From: a virus
Direction: 5' to 3' (one strand)
IMG/VR virus record: IMGVR_UViG_3300042893_000793
Coordinates: 1 to 43,048 of that record
DNA length: 43,048 nucleotides
In this document: piece by piece, positions 35,997 to 42,777 of the stretch
Layout of the letters: the number at the start of each line of letters is the position of its first letter
How positions within the stretch are numbered: the first letter of the stretch is position 1
Notes under the pieces: model-generated
Databases searched by the model: none
Told to the model about the DNA's origin: nothing
The model's input: only the letters and a program-made list of their open reading frames with translations
Made by a program: the position numbers and the translations under genes

Positions 35997-37213
35997 ATAT
36001 ACCACACGATCAATTTTGCGTATTGCCTTGGGTTTCGTTAGAAGCTTCTCCCATTGGCACAGTACGACCATGTTGTTTAGCAGATGATGAGTTATTGGAT
36101 GATGAGGGCAACAAGTTCTCATTGCTAACAGCTGACTTTGCGAGCATACAAAACTCACAAGCAATGATTCAACTGCGTGAAGAATTTTTAGCTGGAAAAA
36201 AACCACAAACATGCCGCAAGTGCTGGATGGAAGAACGAGCAGGACGCACAAGCAAACGCATGCATACCTTGGACAGAATGAAGCACATGGGCATATCAGG
36301 TGAGTGGACTGCTGATGCCAAGCCCTTGATGTTCCTGGATTTGAAGCTGGGCAACATCTGCAACTTGAAATGTCGTATATGCGGATCATGGTCATCAAGT
36401 CAATTTGCCACAGAAGAGCTTGCTGACATGGGAGTGGAGCAGGATCGAAAGAAATCATTTCCCTATCAAATGCTACGTGCTGGCGCTTGGCCCAGAGAAA
36501 ATCTATCATTTTGGCACGAAATAGATGCCTGTTTAAATGACATACGCTACATTGAATTCACAGGTGGCGAGCCATTTATGATTGATCAACATTTTGACAT
36601 GTTGCAGGGCATTGTGGATCGCGGAATTGCACATCAAGTTGAAATACATTACAACACCAACGGCACACAATGGCCTGCACGTGGTCCGGACATTTGGCGA
36701 CATTTTAAAACAGTAGAAGTGGCGTTCTCTATAGATGATTTGGGTGCCCGTTTTGAATATCAACGTACCAATGCAGACTGGGCAGTGGTGCTGGACACAA
36801 TCACAAGTTTTCAATACCTTCGAGATCAGTTACCAAACTTGCGTTTACAGTGCTGTTCAACCGTGAATGTGTTCAATGTGCGGTATATTGATCAACTGGC
36901 GCATTGGATAGCACTGCAACGTTTTGACTTTGTGTACTGGAATATCATGCATGACGCCTGGTACTTTTCAATTGCCACGCTGCCAGATTCTGTCAAGGCT
37001 GCTATTACACAACATTTGCGCACAGCCGATGTGCCTGCGCGGTATCGTGTGGAATTTGATAGAATCACGGATTTTATGAATAACGGTGCATCAACAGATG
37101 GGTTCATGACCAACATGAAGATCCGTGATTTGGATCGCAAACGCCAGCAAAATCTACGCACAGTAGCACCAGAATTGGCTGACATTTTAAACTATGACTA
37201 CGACCAAACTTAA
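35993..37213 (+). CDS. Radical SAM enzyme 4 with N-terminal twitch-type Cys module
   Basis: A 406-residue enzyme. CNLKCRIC is at 123-130 and FTGGEPFM at 189-196. The N-terminal module has Cys9 (FCVLPW), Cys27-Cys28 (RPCCLADDE) and CRKC at 74-77. The stretch AFSIDDLGARFEYQRTNADW near 243-262 corresponds to the SLDG region of the others. The domain layout is the same as enzyme 3, but overall identity looks low, so distinct substrates are likely. The gene starts at an ATGA overlap and runs 20 bp into the transferase gene at 37194. No C-terminal SPASM-type cysteines were seen, so one auxiliary cluster at most is expected. Confidence 0.88.
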   Translation: MNIPHDQFCVLPWVSLEASPIGTVRPCCLADDELLDDEGNKFSLLTADFASIQNSQAMIQLREEFLAGKKPQTCRKCWMEERAGRTSKRMHTLDRMKHMGISGEWTADAKPLMFLDLKLGNICNLKCRICGSWSSSQFATEELADMGVEQDRKKSFPYQMLRAGAWPRENLSFWHEIDACLNDIRYIEFTGGEPFMIDQHFDMLQGIVDRGIAHQVEIHYNTNGTQWPARGPDIWRHFKTVEVAFSIDDLGARFEYQRTNADWAVVLDTITSFQYLRDQLPNLRLQCCSTVNVFNVRYIDQLAHWIALQRFDFVYWNIMHDAWYFSIATLPDSVKAAITQHLRTADVPARYRVEFDRITDFMNNGASTDGFMTNMKIRDLDRKRQQNLRTVAPELADILNYDYDQT

Positions 37214-38168
37214 ACTGTTGCATCACCCAGATGACTATGTGAATTTTGCACAAGGTGCTATTGCTCACCTGGTGCTGCCGCATTTTGATCTAGTGGAATA
37301 CACGCCCGATACCAATTATAATAGTGCAGACACAGTGATCTTAACAACTTTTTGGCGAGCCAAGACACCAGACACAGCGTGGTGGCGGTCTTTTCAACAG
37401 CAGGGATTTCGCATAGTAGTAGATCATTTGTACGACAGTGATGTAGATACTGTGAGCAGACGGATCAATCCACTCCAGCTGGAATTGCGCTGTGGCAATT
37501 GGTTGTGGTATAACAGTGCCTTGGCCAGTGAGCAATTTGGATACAATCAATATCAGCCGCAGCGTGATGTCAAATATTCATTTATCATGTTAATGAACAA
37601 AATACGCGAGCACAAAGATCGCGTGGCTGCTGAACTGGCGACGTTATTGCCGGCTGCCAGATGGAGTTATGTTGAACGCGGTCAACACATTGGTGATCCT
37701 GAAGAAAACAATCCCAGTGTAATTTGGCATCTGTACATGAATCCCAACTGGTATGACACTGCTGCATTTTCAGTGGTGGTAGAAAGCTGGATGCGCACTG
37801 ATCGATGGGTGCATGATTCCAACAATTACAGAACAGAAGTAAGCGAAAAGATTTTTAAACCCCTGGCATTTTATCATCCATTTGTGTGCTATGGCAGCGA
37901 AGGCACCTGCAGATATCTACAGCGCGAAGGGTTTGAAACATTCTCAAATCTCTGGTCAGAAGAATATGACACAATATTAAATGACAATCAACGCTTCGAA
38001 GCAGTGACGCCAGTGGTGTTTGACGCAGTAAAGAATTACAGTTCAGGCCGGTATGATGCGCTAACTGAACAGAAACTCCGGCACAACAAACATCATTACT
38101 TCAACACAGCCTTAATTCATCAGCGTTTCCAAACAGAAATCATTGATGTGATACAGGAGTTTGTGTGA
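37194..38168 (+). CDS. Glycosyltransferase-like protein 5 (SEK..KPL family)
   Basis: A 324-residue protein whose C-terminal part has FSVVVESWMRTDR, then VSEKIFKPLAFYHPFVCYG (216-234) and LQREGFETF with DTILNDNQRF, the same motif series as the gene at 32376. The N-terminal part differs (DTVILTTFWRAKTPDTAWW; VVDHLYDSD near 75-83). Residues about 127-145 (KYSFIMLMNKIREHKDR) match the KPYSFLCLNGRGRPHR position of its relative. The pairing of this family with radical SAM genes, one after enzyme 1 and one after enzyme 4, suggests transferase/radical SAM functional partners. Likely transfers a sugar; donor unknown. Confidence 0.62.
   Translation: MTTTKLKLLHHPDDYVNFAQGAIAHLVLPHFDLVEYTPDTNYNSADTVILTTFWRAKTPDTAWWRSFQQQGFRIVVDHLYDSDVDTVSRRINPLQLELRCGNWLWYNSALASEQFGYNQYQPQRDVKYSFIMLMNKIREHKDRVAAELATLLPAARWSYVERGQHIGDPEENNPSVIWHLYMNPNWYDTAAFSVVVESWMRTDRWVHDSNNYRTEVSEKIFKPLAFYHPFVCYGSEGTCRYLQREGFETFSNLWSEEYDTILNDNQRFEAVTPVVFDAVKNYSSGRYDALTEQKLRHNKHHYFNTALIHQRFQTEIIDVIQEFV
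38155..38159 (+). promoter_or_regulatory. Ribosome site fixing a GTG start
   Basis: AGGAG five bases before the GTG at 38165. The GTG overlaps the preceding stop (GTGA). Confidence 0.65.
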
Positions 38169-38764
38169 TAGCTGTGTGCGGTGACAGTTTTTGTGTGCCC
38201 GACCCAGACTACGGACCAATGTGGGTGGATCTGTTGGGTCAGCAGTGTGATCTACACAACTACAGTGAGCGCACCGCCACTAACCTGCTGATAGCACGCC
38301 AAGTGGATCAAGCTGTCAGAGACAACGCTGAGTTTATAATAGTGCATTTCACCAGCTGCACACGCGGAGAAAAGCCACATGCTGGCCGTTATGTGCCGTT
38401 CAGCTATCACACTGCCAGCGAAATTACCACGCCATTTGACTCAAATGCTTTGAGAATTCTAAAAGAATACTACACAGAGTTCTTTGATTTAGATCTTGCT
38501 ATATATCAAAACGCCATCACAATAGAACACACCCTGAACCGATTGGTGCAGAGTGGCCGGCCATTTAGATTTGATCAGGGCGGGTTTGAACACTCAAGCT
38601 ATGGCGGCACAGGGCAGTATTTTGCACAGTACACGCAATATCGCAGTCGATACAACTTGTGGGATCATGTGACCACACGTGAGTTCCGTCCGTACTATCA
38701 CATAACAAATGATCAGACACATACACAAGTGGCTGAATACTATGCACAGGAAATAGCAAAATGA
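38165..38764 (+). CDS. SGNH-hydrolase-like protein 2
   Basis: A 199-residue protein starting at GTG (MIAVCGDSFC), supported by AGGAG upstream. GDS at 6-8 gives the candidate nucleophile Ser8. Near the C-terminus, HITNDQTHTQVAEYY contains DxxH (Asp183, His186), so unlike the other two SGNH-like proteins here the full Ser-Asp-His set is present. The middle part (IIVHFTSCTRGEKP) occupies the place of block III without its Asn. The family hydrolyses or transfers acyl groups on glycans. Other motifs: RPFRFDQGGFEHSSYGG, unlike common esterases. It overlaps genes on both sides by four bases. Probable role: (de)acylation of the sugar built by this operon. Confidence 0.65.
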   Translation: MIAVCGDSFCVPDPDYGPMWVDLLGQQCDLHNYSERTATNLLIARQVDQAVRDNAEFIIVHFTSCTRGEKPHAGRYVPFSYHTASEITTPFDSNALRILKEYYTEFFDLDLAIYQNAITIEHTLNRLVQSGRPFRFDQGGFEHSSYGGTGQYFAQYTQYRSRYNLWDHVTTREFRPYYHITNDQTHTQVAEYYAQEIAK

Positions 38765-39720
38765 AAAAGATACTGGTATGCGGTGCAGGCGGATTTATTG
38801 GCACACATCTTGTGCGCAGCCTGCGAGCACAGGGCCATTATGTAATTGGCGCTGATTTAAAGTTTCCGGAGTTCTCAATCACTGAGTGTAATGAATTCCA
38901 TCAAGTGGATCTTCGCAATCAACGCAGTGTCACACGCTTGATCAAACGTGACATTGATGAAATATATCAGCTGGCAGCAGACATGGGCGGTGCAGGCTAT
39001 ATCTTTATTGGGGATAATGATGCGGACATCATGCACAATTCAGCTATAATTAATTTGAATATTCTGCATGAAATGACTTTTAAGAAAATACCCAAAATCT
39101 TTTACTCAAGTTCAGCTTGCATCTATCCCGAACGCAATCAACTGCATGCTGATCGTCCCATGCTGACTGAAGCGTCAGCTTATCCAGCAGACCCTGACAG
39201 TGAGTACGGCTGGGAAAAGCTATTCAGCGAACGCCTGTACGCCAGCTATGCGCGAAACTATGGCATTGATGTGCGTGTGGGCAGACTGCACAATGTATTT
39301 GGTCCAGAGGGTACGTATGCAGGCGGCCGGGAGAAAGCCCCTGCTGCACTGTGCAGAAAAGTCATACAAAGCAACGGCGTTGTGGAAGTATGGGGTCCAG
39401 GTACACAAACTCGCAGTTTCATGTACATAGACGACTGCATCGAAGGCATACACAGATTGATGGCCAGCACATATACTGAACCCATTAATATTGGCTCCAG
39501 CAGAATGATTGCCATAAATGATCTAGTACAGTTGATCAGTCAAGTGAATGGTCGACCAGTTGAAATTCGGAATATTGATGGACCGCGTGGTGTAATGGGT
39601 CGTACCAGCGACAACACCTTGATTGAACAGGTATTGGCATGGGCTCCCCCAGACAGTTTGGAACGGGGTCTTGCAGAAACTTACAAATGGATTGAACAAC
39701 AACTAAATGCACAAGCCTGA
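38761..39720 (+). CDS. gme: GDP-mannose 3,5-epimerase
   Basis: Short-chain dehydrogenase-type epimerase, 319 residues. It inverts C3 and C5 of GDP-D-mannose to give GDP-L-galactose (GDP-L-gulose as C5-only product). The NAD site is GAGGFIG at 8-14. DMGGAGYI (75-82), SSACIYPE (117-124), YGWEK (149-153), GPEGTYAGGREKAPAALCRK (181-200) and TRSFMYIDDCIEG (217-229) are specific to this family. Compared with the plant enzyme as I recall it, Cys145, Tyr174, Lys178, Lys217 and Arg306 fall at Cys120, Tyr149, Lys153, Lys192 and Arg281, all with the same offset of 25, so catalysis should be intact. The N-terminal extension of the plant enzyme is absent. Supplies an activated sugar to the transferases of this operon. 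Confidence 0.92.
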   Translation: MKKILVCGAGGFIGTHLVRSLRAQGHYVIGADLKFPEFSITECNEFHQVDLRNQRSVTRLIKRDIDEIYQLAADMGGAGYIFIGDNDADIMHNSAIINLNILHEMTFKKIPKIFYSSSACIYPERNQLHADRPMLTEASAYPADPDSEYGWEKLFSERLYASYARNYGIDVRVGRLHNVFGPEGTYAGGREKAPAALCRKVIQSNGVVEVWGPGTQTRSFMYIDDCIEGIHRLMASTYTEPINIGSSRMIAINDLVQLISQVNGRPVEIRNIDGPRGVMGRTSDNTLIEQVLAWAPPDSLERGLAETYKWIEQQLNAQA

Positions 39721-40996
39721 AACCCTATGTATGGCACCCTGGACTCACACATATTTGAGTCCACAAACCGAACGGCGCATGTGCTGTGCGTCAAGAGAAC
39801 CTGCCCAGAACTTTGAACAGTATATAGACACCAAGTCAGGCACTGGGCGATACATTCCTGTTACCTTGGAAGAACACTGGAATTCGCCGCACATGCAGAG
39901 TGTGCGCAGACGCATGATGGCCGGCGAAACCTTACCCGAATGCGAAGTGTGCAATGATAAACTGTTAAACACAGATGTATATCGCACGTATTTTTGGCAT
40001 CTGTTCAAACACAAATACGACGATGTGATTGGCAAAACAGATCTAAATGGACGCACAAGCATGTTGCCTGTAAGCTGGGACTATCGTTTCTCAAACCTAT
40101 GCAATTTTAAATGCAGAACCTGCGGCGATATGTTGAGCAGTTCATGGGAGACTGAACAGCGTCAGCATAGAATGATCGACTGGTCAAATACCAAAAACAC
40201 CTGGATGCAGCCGGACGTGCGTAGAGAAATCTCACAGTTTCAAGACACACAAATTGAAGAAGAATTCAGTCGTGCAGTAGAAGAACACAGAGTGGAAGAA
40301 ATCTACTGGGTGGGTGGCGAGCCACTCATGTACGAACAGCACTGGCGCTACATGAAAAGAATCATTGAATTAGGAGATGGAAAGAATGTTTATGCTAGAT
40401 ATAATACTAATCTTAGCCGTATTGAGTTGGGTGGTTGCAATCTCTATAAAGATATTTTGTTGGGGCTACGAGATTGGCAGATCTGTGCAAGCCTCGACGG
40501 AACAGGCGCCATCGGAGAATACATCCGAACAGGTCTTTCCTATCCATTATTTTTAAATAATTTCCGGCAGGGACTGGCAATTGCTACCAACCCACGCCAA
40601 ATGCGCCTGGACTTTACGCTTACACTGCCGGGCATGTTTGAAGTGGACAACATGACGGCTTTGGCTTCGGAATTGAGTGTGCAGATGTTGGCCAAAGTGA
40701 TATTCAGCTTTGGGCCTGATATTATCATGAGTCCACTTGCACTACCCAGACACTTATTAGATCCTTGGATAGACGAACTAGCAGGCCGCTCCGCTGGCGC
40801 CATGCGTGATGTACTGCTACAATTAAAAACCCGTCCTACATTTGAGGAACAATGGCCCGACACCTATCGTGCAGGGCTTGCAAAAGGCAAAGCTCGTGTG
40901 TTAAAATTAGAAAGCATACGCACACAGTCAATCACAATGGCAGAAATACTTGCTCAAAGACCTGCGGTGCTAGATTGGTGGAATGAAATTGCTTGA
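39707..40996 (+). CDS. Radical SAM enzyme 5 with N-terminal twitch-type Cys module
   Basis: A 429-residue enzyme overlapping the epimerase by 14 bp. CNFKCRTC is at 132-139, followed by GDMLSSSW, and VGGEPLM at 202-208. The N-terminal module has Cys8 (LCMAPW), Cys26-Cys27 (RRMCCASRE) and CEVC at 79-82. WDYRFSNLCNF resembles WDIRFSNLCNL of enzyme 3, so these two are the closest pair among the CC-type members. ASLDGTGAIGEYIRTGLSYP near 265-285 is the SLDG region. The link to the epimerase by overlap makes GDP-L-galactose or a product derived from it a possible substrate; this is inference. No C-terminal SPASM cysteines. Confidence 0.88.
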   Translation: MHKPETLCMAPWTHTYLSPQTERRMCCASREPAQNFEQYIDTKSGTGRYIPVTLEEHWNSPHMQSVRRRMMAGETLPECEVCNDKLLNTDVYRTYFWHLFKHKYDDVIGKTDLNGRTSMLPVSWDYRFSNLCNFKCRTCGDMLSSSWETEQRQHRMIDWSNTKNTWMQPDVRREISQFQDTQIEEEFSRAVEEHRVEEIYWVGGEPLMYEQHWRYMKRIIELGDGKNVYARYNTNLSRIELGGCNLYKDILLGLRDWQICASLDGTGAIGEYIRTGLSYPLFLNNFRQGLAIATNPRQMRLDFTLTLPGMFEVDNMTALASELSVQMLAKVIFSFGPDIIMSPLALPRHLLDPWIDELAGRSAGAMRDVLLQLKTRPTFEEQWPDTYRAGLAKGKARVLKLESIRTQSITMAEILAQRPAVLDWWNEIA

Positions 40997-42026
40997 TCAT
41001 ATTGAAATAGACCTGCGCGGTGCAGCTGGCGTGTTTACTGTACACATAGACGTAGCGGACAACAGTCTAAGCCGTCGTTGGCTGGCCGCGCTAAATGATA
41101 TTATACGAACAGATTTGCATTTAGAAAAGAATTACTGTTGGATGGGATGGACAGAAAGTGAACGAAATGCACGATACCTTTGTGAGCAAATTAATGCTAG
41201 TATTGATCACATCAATCGAAGTGGTGTTGGCTATCACATTGATTGTGATGCTTACACAGTAGAAAATGTGATACAGACAGACCTGGATGTCGATCATGAG
41301 CGCATGAATCAGTTGCATCGCTACTTTGAAGACTTACAAGGATGGTCAGGTGGCATCAGCCGCTATTATAATTCAGCTGATCCTGCCACACGCTGGTACA
41401 TACGCCAGTTAAATCTCTTGTGTCATGAATTGGAAAGTCTTGTGTTAAGCATGCGCAAGGCAGTGCAAGCACCTGAATGGCGTAGACCTAGTCAATTGAT
41501 GTGCTGGCTAAACGCACCGCGTTTTGCACTAGAGCCCGAAGATTATGAACTGTTTGGCATAGAAACCATCAATAGAACTCTAGGCGGTGTTTACTTGGGT
41601 GTAAATAAAGCAGTTGGCAAACATCACTGGGAGGTGTTCAATGATGAAGGTAGGGATAGTCGCATTAGCGAGCTTGTTACTACAGGACTGCGTGTTCAAA
41701 CTGAAGCCGCTGGCGACTTTGATATCGAATGGGCCCGTGACCCAGGCGCTTATCACTGGCAAAAGACCAAGCTCACGGAGTTCCGTACCTGGCTTTTGGC
41801 AAATGGGTTTGATCCAGAGGACAAAAGTCTCACCATTGGTCACCCAAAGGTGGCACAGGTTGATGTGAAAAGAACATTTGGCACAGATGATTATCAACGT
41901 ATTTGGGCACAGTTGGCCAGTCATCTTGATGTGTATAGCATACGCACCAGTTGGGGTGAAGCCACATATGAATACCGCTGGAGCGATCCAGACTATGCTG
42001 AACAGCAAATAAGGAGACTGAAATGA
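40983..42026 (+). CDS. Unrecognised 347-residue protein in glycan operon
   Basis: I do not recognise a known domain. The protein starts MKLLDHIEIDLRGAAGVFTV and has a helical middle (RMNQLHRYFEDLQGWSGG at about 106-123; RQLNLLCHELESLVLSMRKA) and an aromatic, acidic C-terminal half (VYLGVNKAVGKHHWEVFNDE, WARDPGAYHW, LTIGHPKVAQVDVKRTFG). No signal peptide, membrane segment or Cys cluster. It overlaps radical SAM enzyme 5 by 14 bp and the 33-residue gene by ATGA. Stable placement between a radical SAM enzyme and the small cationic protein suggests it belongs to the same process, perhaps as substrate carrier or assembly factor; function unknown. Confidence 0.75.
   Translation: MKLLDHIEIDLRGAAGVFTVHIDVADNSLSRRWLAALNDIIRTDLHLEKNYCWMGWTESERNARYLCEQINASIDHINRSGVGYHIDCDAYTVENVIQTDLDVDHERMNQLHRYFEDLQGWSGGISRYYNSADPATRWYIRQLNLLCHELESLVLSMRKAVQAPEWRRPSQLMCWLNAPRFALEPEDYELFGIETINRTLGGVYLGVNKAVGKHHWEVFNDEGRDSRISELVTTGLRVQTEAAGDFDIEWARDPGAYHWQKTKLTEFRTWLLANGFDPEDKSLTIGHPKVAQVDVKRTFGTDDYQRIWAQLASHLDVYSIRTSWGEATYEYRWSDPDYAEQQIRRLK
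42011..42016 (+). promoter_or_regulatory. Strong ribosome site for the 33-residue gene
   Basis: AAGGAG six bases before the ATG at 42023, the best ribosome site in the second region. It argues that the tiny gene downstream is really translated. Confidence 0.75.
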
Positions 42027-42124
42027 AATGGATTAGAAGAATTTGGGACAGGATCACACTAGAGTATCGCTACCGTAAAAAACTAAAAGAACTACGCAAA
42101 AGAGATCCGTTCATCTACAAATGA
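42023..42124 (+). CDS. Small cationic protein, 33 residues
   Basis: ATG at 42023 and TGA at 42122-42124, with ATGA overlaps to both neighbours and an AAGGAG site at ideal distance. The sequence MKWIRRIWDRITLEYRYRKK continues LKELRKRDPFIYK: 14 Lys/Arg against 5 Asp/Glu, no Cys, and an amphipathic helix pattern with aromatic residues at the N-terminus. The DPFIYK ending looks conserved-type; I associate similar tiny proteins with marine T4-like phages. Possible roles: membrane- or nucleic-acid-binding peptide, or a helper of the flanking enzymes. A role as precursor peptide for the radical SAM enzymes is conceivable but unsupported (no recognisable core). Confidence 0.75.
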   Translation: MKWIRRIWDRITLEYRYRKKLKELRKRDPFIYK

Positions 42125-42777
42125 AAAAACAGTTGCTCACAGTAGGTGATAGCTTCACACATGGTGACGAATTAACTGATCGGTATCAGGCCTGGCCTTA
42201 TCGGTTGGCAGATAAGTTAGGGTATGAAGTCTACAACATGGGGCAATCTGGGTGCAGCAATTTTAGCATTCTCCGAAGAACATTGGAAGAGATTGCTGTG
42301 AATCATTATGATTTGATAGTGATAGGATGGACAAGTCCAGGAAGAATAGAGTGGAAAGATGATATAGGTATTGCTTATGATCTTTGGCCGGGCTACAGTG
42401 CTAATCATAAGTTTTTTGAAGATCACCCCTGGAGGGATAACTTTTTTAAGTTTATTAGCCAACATCATAATTCGTCATATCTATATGAACAATACATAAT
42501 ACATGTGTTGTCGTTACAGTCTTATTGTCACGCACGTGGGATTGACTATCGCATGATAAATGTACGACACAACGATTACTATCACAAGGTTGGTAAAGAG
42601 CCACACGAACAATTGGCAAAGCAGATAGATAAAGAAAAATTTATTGGATGGGACAAATTTGGAATGATGGAATTAACAAATGACCTTCCCCAAGGACCAG
42701 GTGGCCATCCACTAGAAGCAGGACACGAAAGAATAGCAAATGAAATATACACTGGGTATATCAGCAGGGTTTCATGA
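42121..42777 (+). CDS. SGNH-hydrolase-like protein 3
   Basis: A 218-residue protein with a canonical block I, LLTVGDSFTHG (Asp10, Ser11), block II MGQSGCSNFSI (40-50), block III LIVIGWTSPGR (65-75) and the C-terminal GGHPLEAGHERIANEI (His196, His202). Asp three residues before His196 is missing, as in the protein at 30428, with which it shares IGWT/VGWT in block III. It may use a Ser-His pair or only bind ligands. It overlaps the 33-residue gene by ATGA and the carbamoyltransferase start by 38 bp. Likely acts on acyl groups of the glycan; not proven. Confidence 0.7.
   Translation: MKKQLLTVGDSFTHGDELTDRYQAWPYRLADKLGYEVYNMGQSGCSNFSILRRTLEEIAVNHYDLIVIGWTSPGRIEWKDDIGIAYDLWPGYSANHKFFEDHPWRDNFFKFISQHHNSSYLYEQYIIHVLSLQSYCHARGIDYRMINVRHNDYYHKVGKEPHEQLAKQIDKEKFIGWDKFGMMELTNDLPQGPGGHPLEAGHERIANEIYTGYISRVS

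Noticed and set aside
35988-36509. 173-codon reverse-strand frame over radical SAM enzyme 4
   Set aside because: Cys/His-rich and without family features; the forward strand carries a clear enzyme there.
42023-42124. 33-residue peptide as a RiPP precursor for the radical SAM enzymes
   Set aside because: No Cys, no leader/core boundary and no recognisable core repeat; kept only as a remote option.
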